The notes under the pieces are model-generated. The model was not told where the DNA came from and did no database searches. It saw nothing but the letters and a program-made list of their open reading frames with translations. DNA of 64,000 nt from Pampus argenteus (taxonomy: Eukaryota; Chordata; Actinopteri; Scombriformes; Stromateidae): the NCBI GenBank assembly GCA_036937835.1, contig CM072864.1, positions 18,830,001 to 18,894,000 of the forward strand, in the 5' to 3' direction. Position numbers and translations under genes: made by a program. Numbering within the stretch: the first letter of the stretch is position 1; every line of letters begins with the position of its first letter. Positions 1-11,552 of this stretch are shown here, in pieces.

Positions 1-180
1 TGGCATTATATCCTATGGACAAGAGGACACCTCCATTTGAGAAACTATATTAAGAATTTCGGAAAGGGAAACTTAAGATAAAGTGGCACACAGTGTCTTG
101 TTCTGAGAAATCAACATTAGTGAACCTTGTACAAGGTGTTACATTCAACCTGAGAGACTCCAATTACTCTGTAAAGTAAG

Positions 181-440
181 TTAAAAAAAATCAGCAGTCA
201 CAAAGTCAGCATCACACTCAGCAGAAGCATTTGAAGGGTCTGGATTTACAATCTGATCAATAGTCTTGAATAAAAACCTGGGATTATGCTGATTTTCTGA
301 TATGAGATTTGAGAAATAACGTATTCTTGAGTCTTTCAACATCATGTCGTAATGAAGTAGAAACTCCTCCATTGCCACATAATCGACCTGGAGACTTTCT
401 TCCACCTCCGCTCAGCCTTCCTTCACTCTGTTTTACAGCT
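181..440 (-). mobile_element. LINE (L2/Rex-like non-LTR retrotransposon) ORF2 fragment
   Basis: The minus strand carries an open stretch of about 74 codons (405 down to 181). It contains the motif YFSNLISENQHNPRFLF followed by a TIDQIVNP-like block. This matches the linker between endonuclease and reverse transcriptase in fish LINE ORF2 proteins, recalled from family knowledge. Upstream on that strand (about 440-400) a second frame reads like the usual basic KAERRWKK block, so a frameshift separates the two parts. No catalytic endonuclease or reverse transcriptase motif is present. It is a dead, 5' and 3' truncated relic in a probable NMNAT1 intron. Confidence 0.65.
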
Positions 441-954
441 ACAGCTAGTTTAATTTATCCAAGGTTGCAATTTACAATTTGTTTTTAATTATTTTTTTAA
501 GGGGAGAAACTCCAGAAGTTGCATAATTAATTATTGTGCTCAAATACATTATTAAGATGGGGAATTTTCCAAAATACCCGTTGTGCGGTGGCTAAAAAGT
601 GCACATGATTTAGGGTTACGTGTTAGGCCAAAAGAGTCCATAATATACACAAACCACACGCAAGAGCATTAGATGAGTCATCAATGTGTTCAAATCACCA
701 CAGAGAACAACCTTGTTATAATGTATCACAAGACTAGATAAGAAATTACAGAGCTCTGATTAAAATCCACAAACACGGGCTGTGAAGTTTAAACGTTAAC
801 ACCGTTGATTTTTTTCCAATACACTCACACATAATGTGCAAATAAAAAAAAGAGCATTAATTTCGCAGGTTTACTGTTTAACACTTATGTGCAAGTTTTG
901 CACTGTGTTGCTCTAAGTCATTTGTTTATTCATCCCATTTCCTTAATGTCTAAG
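441..954. other. non-coding stretch, probable NMNAT1 intron
   Basis: This is AT-rich sequence between the LINE relic and the first visible NMNAT1 exon. I looked here for the first NMNAT1 coding exon, which carries the GSFNP nucleotide-binding motif, on the + strand and did not find it. I see no other gene or clear repeat. Confidence 0.5.
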
Positions 955-3372
955 GTCAGTACAGGGTCGTGAAAGGCATCATCTCCGCAGTGGGTGACAG
1001 CTATAAAAAGAAGGGTTTGATCGAAGCCTGCCACCGTGTGGAGATGGCCAGACTGGCCACAGAGAAATCAGACTGGATCACAGTAGATTCATGGGAGAGT
1101 TCGCAGTCTGAGTGGCTGGAAACAGCTAAAGTGGTTCGGTGAGTTTACACTTCTTGTGTTTTGTTAGTGGCCGTGCCTGTGCTTGCTGCAGTGTTGTTGT
1201 TTTTTCTGTCATTATAGGTGTAACACACTGCCTGCCATACCTTTTATCTTCAATCAGAGTTTCCTTGCTTGCTCTTTTTTTCTTCCTCTAACTTTTCTTT
1301 GTCAGTGACAGTAATGACTGTTAAACCAATGATTTACAAGCAGCCCCTCTAGTTGTTGAGTTGTTGTAAACATCAATAATAAATATATACAGTAATCCCT
1401 CGTTTATCGCGGGGGTTACGTTCCGAAAATGACCCGCGATAAGTGAAATCCGCGAAATAGAAAACTTTTTTTTTTTTTACAATTAGCAACTATTACATGT
1501 ATACAAATACAGTGACTCACGTGTAGGCCGTTTCACTGCTCTTCAGACTGGGCCGCTGCTTCCTGACTGCGCTCTGCAGTGTTCTCTTCTTCTGAAGCCC
1601 GCGGTGCAGGTGTGTTTGTTCGGGAGAAGAACATAGTGATAGGCAGCTGTTGTCGCTCTTTTTTCTTCTTTGCAAAAAGATCCTTGTACACCGACATGCC
1701 ACCATCGATTACGTTATGTTATGTTTTGATACAAGAAGCGGGAGTGAGTTTTTAGCGAATCAGAATGCAGAACACAATGCACCAAAAAAAAAAAAAAATG
1801 CATTATGAAAATCCGCGAAATAGCGAATCCGCGATAAGTGAACCGCGAAGTGGCGAGGGATCACTGTAATACAAAATTTATAGTTTAATATTAAAAAAGT
1901 TTAATCATTTGATGTTGATAGTCAAAAAAGTCTGAAACTGTATCCAAGCTGAAGACATACAAAGGAATATTTTGATTAAAAAATGTACTTTGCACTAGGT
2001 GATAAACAAAGGCCATAATTAATGCAATGGATAATTAGAAAAATGACCTTTTACTCAACATTATTGAATGGACCAGAGTGTGTTTGCTGTATACTAACTG
2101 TTATATTGCCAATATACTGCAACTAATATTTCTTATGGGAACCTATATGTAATTCATTTAGCCTCACTGCTTTTCCTCCCTCTCTCGATATATTAAAAAT
2201 CTGATTATTAATACAGAATTTGTCTGTATCTACTTAAGGCATCACTATGAGGAACTGCTTGCAACAGAGCAGAACAATGATGATGTGGACACTGTCAAGT
2301 GTGCAAAAAAGAGGCGCATACAGGAGGATTATATTGAGAGTACATCTCAGTACAAAAGGAGAGGTAGGTCATGTGTTTCATCCCTTTCAAATTCTTGATT
2401 CTAGGTGAAGAACAAGTTCTGTCCTGCGTCCACTGTATTCATGGCTTACTGTATTCAGTAGTTATACTAGGAGACAATGCTTTAATGATGCAAATACTCA
2501 AGGTGTGGTGGGTGACACCCAATCATACCACGTACAGTAAAGGCAGGTGAGATGTAAGACGGCAACAGATGACAAGAACTGCGTGCATCAGTGACACAGA
2601 CAGAACATTGTGTCCAAGTTTTGTACTCTGCTTTATAACATTCTTCACACTAGTGACCAGCATGTTAAGACTGTGTAAATCCATAGCATGTAGCTACACT
2701 GCATTTCTATTATTAAGGTAATGCAAGGCATGTTTATTGGTAAAGTACCTTTCAACAATAAGACAGTACAAAGGCGTTACATAACACATAAAAGACATTA
2801 AGACAAAATGTACAAGAAACACAAGACACAAAATAGAATTTTTTAAAGAGTTGCATGGGAAATGGGAGTTTGTAGAGCATTGGTCAGTCATAAAGAAGTA
2901 AATCGCTTGAATCTAGTTGTATTAGTGCATTAGCTACGATCTTCCATCTTAACTAAACACTCTTCACTCAGACGGACCTCAGCTGATGCTGCTGTGTGGG
3001 GCTGATGTCCTGGAGTCCTTTGGGATCCCCAATCTGTGGAAACAGGAGGATATTGCTGAGATCGTGGGCCGCCACGGTTTGGTTTGCATCTCCCGCTGTG
3101 GCAACGACCCCCACAAGTTCATCCACCAGTCAGACATGCTGTGGAAGTATCGCAAGAACATCCATGTGGTTCATGAATGGGTGACCAATGACATCTCAGC
3201 CACTCACGTGCGCCGGGCGCTTCGTCGAGGTCGGAGCGTCAGGTACCTGCTGCCAGACAGCGTGGTCTACTACATTCAAGAGCACAGCCTCTACAGTGCC
3301 GAGAGCGAGCAGAAAAACGCTGATGTTGTTCTAGCGCCCATTCAGAGATACTTGGGTGCATCCTCAAGCTGA
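955..3372 (+). CDS. nmnat1: nicotinamide/nicotinate mononucleotide adenylyltransferase 1, 3' part
   Basis: NMNAT1 joins NMN (or NaMN) with ATP to make NAD+ in the nucleus. Three coding exons are visible: 955-1138, 2239-2363 and 2972-3372 (stop TGA 3370-3372), giving 235 codons plus stop with matching phases. Exon one encodes VVKGIISAVGDSYKKKGLIEACHR, very close to vertebrate NMNAT1. The last exon encodes LLCGADVLESFGIPNLW and the nucleotidyltransferase signature ISATHVRRALRRG. The human protein is 279 residues; about 40 N-terminal residues, including the ATP-binding GSFNP motif, must lie left of the window, so the gene is partial here. The variable linker holds the basic run AKKRR, a plausible nuclear localisation signal at the place where human NMNAT1 has its own. 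It lies upstream of RBP7 on the same strand, as in human. Confidence 0.95.
1388..1868. mobile_element. pogo/Tigger-like MITE with TA target duplication
   Basis: The element body is 1390-1866 (477 bp). It begins CAGTAATCCCTCG and ends in the inverted complement of CAGTGATCCCTCG (12 of 13 matches). Both ends carry further subterminal blocks of the CGCGATAAGTGAA type pointing inward. A TA dinucleotide flanks each side (1388-1389 and 1867-1868), as expected for Tc1/mariner-pogo insertions. The inside has no transposase; its open frames are short. It sits in the NMNAT1 intron between exons 955-1138 and 2239-2363. Assignment to pogo rests on the terminal sequence and the TA flanks. Confidence 0.75.
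2725..2860. repeat. possible fish interspersed repeat fragment
   Basis: The stretch with AAGTACCTTTCAACAATAAG followed by a CATAAAAGACATTAAGACA-type tail resembles a common fish repeat family that has a conserved core near ACAAAGTGCTTTACA. The same core is much clearer at 8395-8690. This copy is diverged and the boundaries are approximate. Confidence 0.3.
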
Positions 3373-5052
3373 GGACATTTATTGCTGCAGCTTCAAAAAC
3401 AACAGCGTAAGCTGTTTGCACTAAGTGCTGTGGGTTTACTGTGAATTAAAAACAAATCAGACACAATTCAGTTAGTTTAAGCTTTCACCAGTGCCTGCTC
3501 TACAGAATAGTCCTTTTTAAAATGTCTGCGTGTTAGCCTTCCACTCCAGTGTGAAGTGAGTTAGTAATGGTTTTAATTAGTTTTAGTCAGAAAAAAAATA
3601 ACTGAGCAGCAGATCAAGCAGTTTTCAGGTCATCTAAATGTCATTGTTACAATCCGATATGTGGTTATTGAACTAGAGATTCACCAGTTTGTGTGAAATA
3701 GTCAGCATATATTAGGTTTGGTCTGGGATGAAATATGATCTGGAGCAACTGAATATCTACTTGACTTATCATGCTTTCTTCTTACTCTTCACTTACTCTA
3801 CGCTTCAGAATTCACCTCTCAACTCACCATGTTTTGTATTAAGGTTTTTCCAAGCACTTTCTCAGGCAAAAGCAGGTTTTAGAGTGGAAGTGAGACTTGT
3901 ATTGACTGGAAATGAAATAAACAACTCTCTTTGTTTTCCACCTGGGAAGCTTTTCATTGCTGTTACAGGGCTATCATCACACAGATAAGAAACACTTAAC
4001 ATCCTCAGTTAAGGAAGAGCTCAATTGACAGCTTTTGATTAAAATGCTTTTAGCCTATGTGTTTAGGTACTTATCATCTGAAGAAGATTGCTTCTGAAAT
4101 GGCCAATTGCAGCCAACTAAATACTCACTGTGATAACACAGTATTGAAATGAGTTTTTTGATTGTTTCTTGAAGTATAACTGATTATATTATATCTGTAT
4201 CAGATTAATTTACTTCTATGTAGAGTAATATTGTTAAATTTCCTATAAGCAATCATATCAAAAACCGGATCTGCTTAGTTGAAGTCACGAGGAGAAAAAA
4301 ATTACCTGTATATTTGGACAAGTGCCATATGTTTTCTTTCAAACTGGAGTTGCGTCAATTCATTCAAACTGCATGCCATTGTAACGACTAATGTCAAGCC
4401 AGAGGAGGTTTTCCACAATTGAAAAAAGGTGCATATCTATATCAATATCTATATAACAGCGCCTGCTCTGATGGAAGCTTCATATGACACTGGCTAATAT
4501 CATCATTTAGCTTATGCACATTAGCTGTAGTAATGATGGATTTTGAGTCATTTTCTTTGTTTAGATGTATGAATAAGTCTTTTAATTACTATAGATTCAC
4601 TGTGTATTGCAAATATGTCCACCATTTCCTGTAATGATTTGGGTTAAAGGAAGAAACTAATCAAAAAGGATCAACCTAACCTAACAACCTTTGCAGAAAG
4701 AATCCTTCCACTTAAAGTTCAAAATGTTTTCCTTGTCTTTTTACATGGGTGTGCAATGAATGTGTGACACCTGAGGCAAGTTTGAGTTTATTATTCAGTG
4801 CCTCACACAGCGGGACCAGTCAGACACGTCTGTCTTCCCTGGCACTGATGAGAGCGCCTCCCTCACCACACATGCTGCTCAGGTGACAGCAAATAAGGTG
4901 AGAGCGTACCTCCCCTTATACATCAAGGTCTCTCACAAATCGTCATTGTCTCCTGTCTCCTGAGAGGATTGATCAGCCCAGCAGTGTGAGGATCATCTCT
5001 CTTTTTTTTTTAAATCACACATCTCTGAAGAAGTGCAAAAAAGGTGCTCAAG
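3373..5052. other. NMNAT1 3' UTR and NMNAT1-RBP7 intergenic region
   Basis: Non-coding. ATTAAA-like and AATAAA signals follow the NMNAT1 stop, the clearest at 3916-3921, so the transcript may end near 3940. The remainder is AT-rich without convincing exons. The last few hundred bases before the RBP7 ATG should contain its promoter and 5' UTR; a weak TATA-like CCTTATACA occurs near 4914, but I cannot place a start site. Confidence 0.5.
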
Positions 5053-6061
5053 ATGCCAGCCAGCCTCTGTGGTACATGGGACCTCATCAGCAATGTCAAC
5101 ATGGAGGGCTATATGATTGCACTGGGTAAGTTGTTTTTAAACATGTTTTAACCCAACAGTATTCTCTGACATTAAATATTGTTTGAATGGCTTGAGATGT
5201 GTACATTTCTGCCAATCATATTTTAATTGTGTTGTAAAATGGAGGCCGATCGAACACACAACACTGACACCGTGGGAAAAATAAACATTTGGCTGTGATT
5301 TTTGTAGCAGTGATATTCAAGGTGCGCACGAGACTGTGTGAGTGAGCCAATGTATTTCTTTGCCTGTGGGTGAGTTTACTCAGATTCAGATTGGATTTAT
5401 GCCGATTCGTACTCAGGGAAGACGTTTGTCTACCTCTTCAGGTGTCAGCCCTTGCTTACAAAAGATTGCTCTGAAGCTGAAGCTGAAGAAAGTGATTGAG
5501 CAGCAGGGGGACCATTACGTCATCAAAACGTCCAGCACCTTCAGAAACTACAACATCTCCTTCAGTGTGGGTCAGGAGTTTAAGGAGTTCACCAAGGGAC
5601 TGGACAACAGACACGTCATGGTAAGGATGAATGGCTGCTGGTAGTGAATTGTGTGTTTAAAAAGTGCCAATAATAAACCTGTGGCCTTTATGTAGATTAT
5701 GTGTTGCATAACACTTTTAAAGTGCTCTGTGTTCTGATTTACATGTTTCCTTCTTTGCAGTCACTGGTGACATGGCAGGGGAATAAACTGGTGTGTGAAC
5801 AGATTGGAGAGAAGAAGACCCGGGGCTGGGCTCACTGGATTGAAGATGACAAGCTACATCTGGTAGGAATATAAATATGGACATGTTAATCATATTTGGT
5901 TCTACATAATAAACAACACTAAATGGATTGACTTTCCCACATTTGTATGCCCGTGCTATTCACAGCCATTGTATTCACTTGGTATTTCTGTGACCTTTTA
6001 CCTTCAGGAGCTGTACTGCGAGGGACAAGTCTGCAAGCAGGTTTTTAAGAAGCACGAGTGA
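5053..6061 (+). CDS. rbp7: retinoid-binding protein 7 (cellular retinol-binding protein IV type)
   Basis: This is a cytosolic intracellular lipid-binding protein (10-strand beta barrel) that carries all-trans retinol. Four exons, 5053-5125, 5442-5620, 5761-5862 and 6008-6061, give 135 codons plus stop. The 73/179/102/54-nt pattern is the classical layout of this family. The start MPASLCGTWDL and the end GQVCKQVF match the family. Lys at residue 41 (Lys40 without Met) is kept. At residue 109 the sequence reads GWAHW, so His replaces the Gln108 that contacts retinol in RBP1 and RBP2; His here marks the RBP5/RBP7 subgroup. Position between NMNAT1 and UBE4B supports RBP7. A teleost a/b paralogue label cannot be decided here. 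Confidence 0.93.
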
Positions 6062-6950
6062 CGAGGAATGAAAACTTTATTTCTGAAGAAGAGACGTTAC
6101 TCTATGATGAAATGCATTGTGTGTTAGATCCAACACTATAAACTCTAAATAACAAATCTGGACTAAGTTTATAGTATTTTCTCTGTAATGTGACTTTAAT
6201 ACTCAGTCAATGAGAAAATATCTTTCCTCTCAGGTTATGGATTTACACCACTAGATGGCATTACCAGATTACTTTTGTGAAATATTGGCTACACTGGTCT
6301 GTAGTATGGTGATGTGATAAAATATAATAAACATCAAGCATGTATATGGCTCCTTTCAGCGGGCTGACAGGAGTCTGTCTATGCAGGCTGTGTTCAATGC
6401 AAACTTTTTGTTTCCTTCTAATCTCTACTGTCTGACAGGACACATTTGAGATTACACGTTTGTTTTTGCACATGCTTGTGCTGTTCATCTGACATTTGGT
6501 TGATATTTGCAGAAATAAAAAATCCTCATTCATTTATACAGAATGTAAGGTGTAAGATATTTGGAATGCACATCTGATTTGTATGAATTTTATTAAATAA
6601 AATGGATATCAGAAGTAGATGAATTATTCATTTTTTTCATTATTTCTTTCCAGTAAAATTATTATCTTCATTCCCACAACCACACAGCTGATGATAGAAA
6701 CTGTCATTTAATAAATATGTAATACAGTTTAATAAAATGCAGCTTATATATAGGTTATATACTTATGAGTCCAATAAAACCTCCTTGTAATGACCCACTG
6801 ACTGTCCACTGGGTTTAATAAACAAGTGGGTGTGCTGGTCATTTTTAAGAGAGAATGAGAAGAGTCAACATGAATGTGAGTAGTGTATAAAATACACACG
6901 ACAGGCGTCTGTACGACACAGTGTCGTCTCGCGCACACACACCTCCTGTT
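6062..6950. other. RBP7 3' UTR and intergenic spacer
   Basis: Non-coding. Several AATAAA signals follow the stop, for example 6326-6331 and near 6595, so the RBP7 transcript may use more than one polyadenylation site. Only about 900 bp separates the RBP7 stop from the UBE4B promoter. Confidence 0.55.
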
Positions 6951-6954
6951 GGCT

Positions 6955-7273
6955 CTTAAAATCACGTGACAGCGTGTAGAACCAAAATGGCCGCTGTTGT
7001 ATTTTGACGTGTAATAGCTAGCTACTTTTCTTTTTGTTTCATTCTTGATAGAAAACTAGTGAACGAGAGACTTTTTGGGGAGAGCTGCATCTTGACAACT
7101 TTCACACAGCGGTCCTAGTTTTATTTTTTAAATTATTTTGAAGACAATCTAGACTGACACACATATTAGTCGAAGGAGTTAGACTATGCATATTTAGCTC
7201 TTCTACAGGCTAGCTGGCTAGCTGGCACATATTGAAACAGTTAAAAGTGAAATAGCTGGCTAACTTAGCTGCG
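6955..7273 (+). promoter_or_regulatory. probable UBE4B promoter and 5' UTR
   Basis: Just upstream of the UBE4B ATG there is an E-box in ATCACGTGAC (about 6961-6970) and then AAAATGGCCGC (about 6984-6994), which fits the YY1 core common just downstream of housekeeping start sites. No TATA box is evident. The ATG inside the YY1-like motif opens a six-codon reading frame ending at TGA 7005-7007; if transcription starts upstream of it, this would be a minimal upstream ORF. The start site is not determined. Confidence 0.5.
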
Positions 7274-10200
7274 ATGGAGGAGTTGAGTGCAGATGAGGTA
7301 AGATGAAAGAAGTCATGGATTGATATATTTGTATGTTTTAGTAACGGTACATCTCCTTCCCTTTCTTTAAACGATCTTACTAGTCGACGTGCTATTGCAG
7401 CTAGCTACAAGGCTAACATAGTCTAACTGAAGAAAAGCATCCGCGATAAAATCCCAACACTCGTGTATATATATTTACATAAGTGCCTGTTACCCAACGC
7501 GACCCATGGGTGCTGTATTGACTCTGTTGTGGTTATTTAGTCCCTTAATATATCATAGTAAATAAACAAAAAGTCGGATGTGGGTCAAATGTTTCTCTAA
7601 TCGCCTGTTCGTGAATTTAATGTAGCCAGAGCATAATGCTAACTAGCCAACTCACGTAACGCTATAGGTTGTGCACGGATAACACTGTTTTTCAATAAAA
7701 AACAAACAAATGCAAATGTATATTTAACCATTTTATTATTTGTACGCGTTTTATTTTGCCCGCTGAGTTGAATTTGCATCTTCTTATTGCGCTAAGCTAG
7801 CTGACATTTGCTACAGTTGTTTTGCTAATAGCCAAAAAATTAGCCTGCGAGGCGACTCAGCATAAAAAACACACCCGGCCACCATTGTGTAAGCGACTGT
7901 GGGCCCAATATGTGGCCACTGGGCCATTTCTCTTGAACCACACACACAACCTTTTTACTAAGTGTTATTTCATTGTCTCGCTGTTGTGTCTGCATTTAGC
8001 TAGTCTTTCAACTCGAGTGTGCAGTTGACATATTACTGCTGTTTAACTCTCCAGCTGAGTTGTGTCATCTGACGTTGTCCTTAATGCTGCTAGATTTGTA
8101 TCTATTCGATAAAGTCTTTTAAATTTAAACTATTGTATTCCAAACCCGATAATTGAAAACCGATCATTGCTTCAATTATGTGGTTTTTTTTAATGGGGCT
8201 AATTGTCTCCAAATGAACAATCAAAGTGAATTTAGCGCCTTATATTTCTTATGTTGTCAGGGCTGTCTGTGCTAATAATTAATCCCGATTAAAGTATGGC
8301 TATTTAGTAATTATAAGTATCAATATATTACTACAGCTGTCGTACATATATGCAAGTACATATAATATAGGGCTGTACAGTCGGAGTCTATAATATTAAG
8401 TGAATATGTAAGGTTATATAGTATAGCACCGTTCACAGAGCAAAGTCACAAAGTGCTTTACAAGAATAAAAAAAAAAACCCCAAACAAATAGTTATACAT
8501 AAACAACAAAAGACCTTTTAAAATACACAAAACCACAAACACTGGTAGACGGCGTGATGCAAGACAAAGACCAGTTTGAATAAACAAGTCTTCAGCTGCT
8601 TTTTAAAAGCATCAACATAGATCACAGATGGTACATCTATAGAAGAGCGTTCCACAGTGTCAGAACCGCATCTTCAAAGGCACCTTTTGTAATGTGTGGG
8701 TATATGTATTCAAGATTCGCAGAAGACGACTGGCACGGCTGGCGGGGGGACAGACGTCACAGCCTTGCACCCCTCTCAGCACACCGCTGACATCCCCACA
8801 GAGAGAGACTCCACCTGGACCCCTCCCTGGATCCTCAGGTGCCGCACCCCAGCCCCTGCCACCAGCTGCCTCTCAATCATTGGGGCTTAATGTTCACAGT
8901 GGTACCCCTGCCACATCCCCTATGGGCACCTCTGGTAAGAACTGAATAAGAAGTATAATGCGTTTAGCCCCCTTTTTAATGGTTAGTGAAGTATTTTTGG
9001 TTGAATCTTGTGTTTTTAGTTAACAACAGATCAGGGTCTAGTCGGTTGTCGGCATAGAATTATTGTTGTTGGCTTCTCGTGTGATGTTTAGTCTATCGCT
9101 GTCATCCTACTGAAATGGTCCTGTGACACATTATCTCAGAGGCTTAGTTGGAAAGTAAACATCCTTGGTTTGAGTTTGAGAGCCACACTGAAAGGGACCT
9201 TTTTATATTTGTGACCTTGATGTTTGAACAGTGAGAACCAGTCATGCACCCTGAATGACATGAACACAAACAGCAGCAGCTTGTTGTGATCACCAGCATC
9301 CCTGTTTGACATCTAGTGTAAGCCCTGCAGTACAAAGTGAGAATCAATGCTTTCACCCATGCACTGCTCTAGAAAATGTACTAGCGAGTCTCCTGGCATT
9401 GTTTGTTGGTATGCACTGATGTTGTATTGCTATACAATGCTACCTTTTTTAGGACAGTTTCACAATTGTACTTTTCATAATTGATCAATGTATACATTTA
9501 TTCTTGGCAGTTCCACAAACCACAATAATGTATTTATGAATATTCACATAAACAGTACCACTGTATATAAACAGCGATAAAGTGTTTTTGTTTATTGGAC
9601 CTTACCTTGATTTAATATCAACAGCAGTAATAATAATAAACAAAGTATACTGTACATAAACTAAATTGGATGCATTAAAGGAGGATGGAATTGAACTAAA
9701 ACGGGTAAATCATAACACCATAACACCAGAGGCTAAACAGTAAATAAAAATATGAATAAGGCTTCATATATAAATTTTAGAGGAGACATAATCTTCTCTG
9801 GTGGCTCTCAAAGTCTGCCTTCGATTGCAGATGATCCATCAGTTTAGATTTATAGAACAACCTGATGAGAATATACATAACCATAGTTAAACTCTGTGAA
9901 ACCTATTTTATATTCAGCACCATAATTGCTTATTCCAGAATCAAAAAGGAAAATGCTTATTTAATACTTCTATCAAAATCTTATAACGTATACATACATC
10001 TATACATTTCTAGTGCTTCAACGGTGCTGATGTGTTTTGCTTTTGCAGGGGTGGCATATGGTAGTCAAAGCAGTGAGGGTGTGAGCTCCCTCTCCAGCTC
10101 CCCCTCCAACAGCCTTGAGACACAGTCCCAGAGTTTGTCCCGATCGCAGAGCATGGACATTGACACTGCCTCCTGTGAAAAGAGGTAAGAGTTCTTCTCA

Positions 10201-11552
10201 CACACAGCACTTTGTACCACCTTGTTCCTTGGCTTTAAGAACACCATGGAATGGAAATATTAAAGTGATTGTCCACCTAAAATCTATATTAAGCTTATCA
10301 AATACTTGGCTGTTAAAATATATGTATGTATGTTTTCTCCTTCAATTATAGCAGCTACAGGTGATTCCTCTGTTTCACATCACAAAGTGTATTGCTCAGT
10401 AATGCACTAAATATCACTGGTCGCTTTTACATCAAGGTGCAACATTATTAAACAGTGACTTGTTCCTTTAAAGTTACGTCAGATTTTTTTTCCTCCTTGG
10501 CACGTTGTATGGTTGTATATGTATATGAGTGTTTCCATGGTCTCATTGGGGATGAAGGGCCTTCTTAAGCACGGTGCTTCTCTGTTTAATCCAGCATGTC
10601 CCAGGTGGATGTGGACTCAGGGATAGAGAACATGGAGGTGGAGGACAGTGACCGCAGGGAGAAAAGAAACTTGACTGAAAAGGTAAATGGGAGCAGAGAA
10701 CACTACTCTACATTGAAGGTATTTTTATCTCAATAAATTGGCCTGTTGGACTTTGAGATCAAGTGCATTTTGAATTTCGGTATGTAAAGGGTGTGTAAGT
10801 GATCTTTGTATTTACTGGAAGGTAGTTTGAGATTCACTTTCCACAAAGGGTTTGTTATGGTTTTGTTTTCAATTATTTTAACACACAGATTCGGGCTGCA
10901 ACTAACTTATTATTTTCATCATTGATTTGATCTAATACCTGTCTATTGATAGCCCAGAGTGATCATGAGTATCAAAAGTAGCTACTCTGTTTGGCCTTGG
11001 CTAAATGGTGCTAGAACTGATCAAACTTCTGCTGTCGACCTCTTATGTCTGCACTCCAGGAAACCTCTGCAAACTCTGATGTCTCAGAAGAACAGGCTCT
11101 ACAGCTCGTTTGTAAGATCCTCCGCGTATCGTGGAAGGAGCAGGATAGAGATGTCATATTTCTCCCTTCATTGGCTTCAGAGTTTCACCAGAACCCTAAA
11201 GATGGTACGTCTTTATCTCTGTCACCGTAACACGCTGAATGAACCAGCACTCTGAAAGGGCAAAGTTCACAACTGACAGATTTCAGCATTTGTTAACTGG
11301 GCGGTTATCTTTTATTTCTCCCGTAGTATACTCTGACTTCAAAGACCTGATTGGCCAGATCCTGATGGAGGTCTTAATGATGTCCACTCAGTCGCGTGTA
11401 CACAACCCCTTTGCCAGCTTGACCGCCACCTCTCAGCCAATTGCAGCAGCCAAATCCCCCGACCACCATCTGACGCTGGTGCAGCCCTCCAGCCAAGGTG
11501 GCAGTCCTATGGGCCCCGGTGCAGGGTCCTTTGGAGCCAGCTCTCTGTCCAG
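7274..11552 (+). CDS. ube4b: UBE4B exons 1-6, N-terminal regulatory region
   Basis: Exons: 7274-7297, 8715-8934, 10049-10184, 10595-10682, 11060-11204 and 11327-11552. The first eight residues are MEELSADE, identical to human as I recall it. Exon 2 reads IRRRRLARLAGGQTSQP; exon 3 holds a Ser-rich run ending SRSQSMDID; exon 4 holds SQVDVDSGIENMEVED. The VDVD motif (about residues 131-134) corresponds to the site at which human UBE4B is reported to be cleaved by caspase-6 and granzyme B. Exons 5-6 encode VCKILRVSW and FKDLIGQILMEVLMMST. The exon 2 acceptor (TATTCAAG) has a poor pyrimidine tract and lies directly beside repeat-like sequence. Exon 6 ends at a GC donor (see finding). Confidence 0.93.

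Noticed and set aside
4870..4920. PPAR/RXR-type direct repeat (AGGTGACAGCAAA) upstream of RBP7
   Set aside because: Second half-site is poor; a single weak match is expected by chance.
6744..6965. Minus-strand ORF upstream of UBE4B as a divergent gene
   Set aside because: No homology recognised and no splice or promoter context. It overlaps the RBP7-UBE4B spacer and promoter and is most likely chance.
9144..9356. Minus-strand 70-codon ORF in UBE4B intron 2
   Set aside because: No recognisable motif, no splice context, and length expected by chance.
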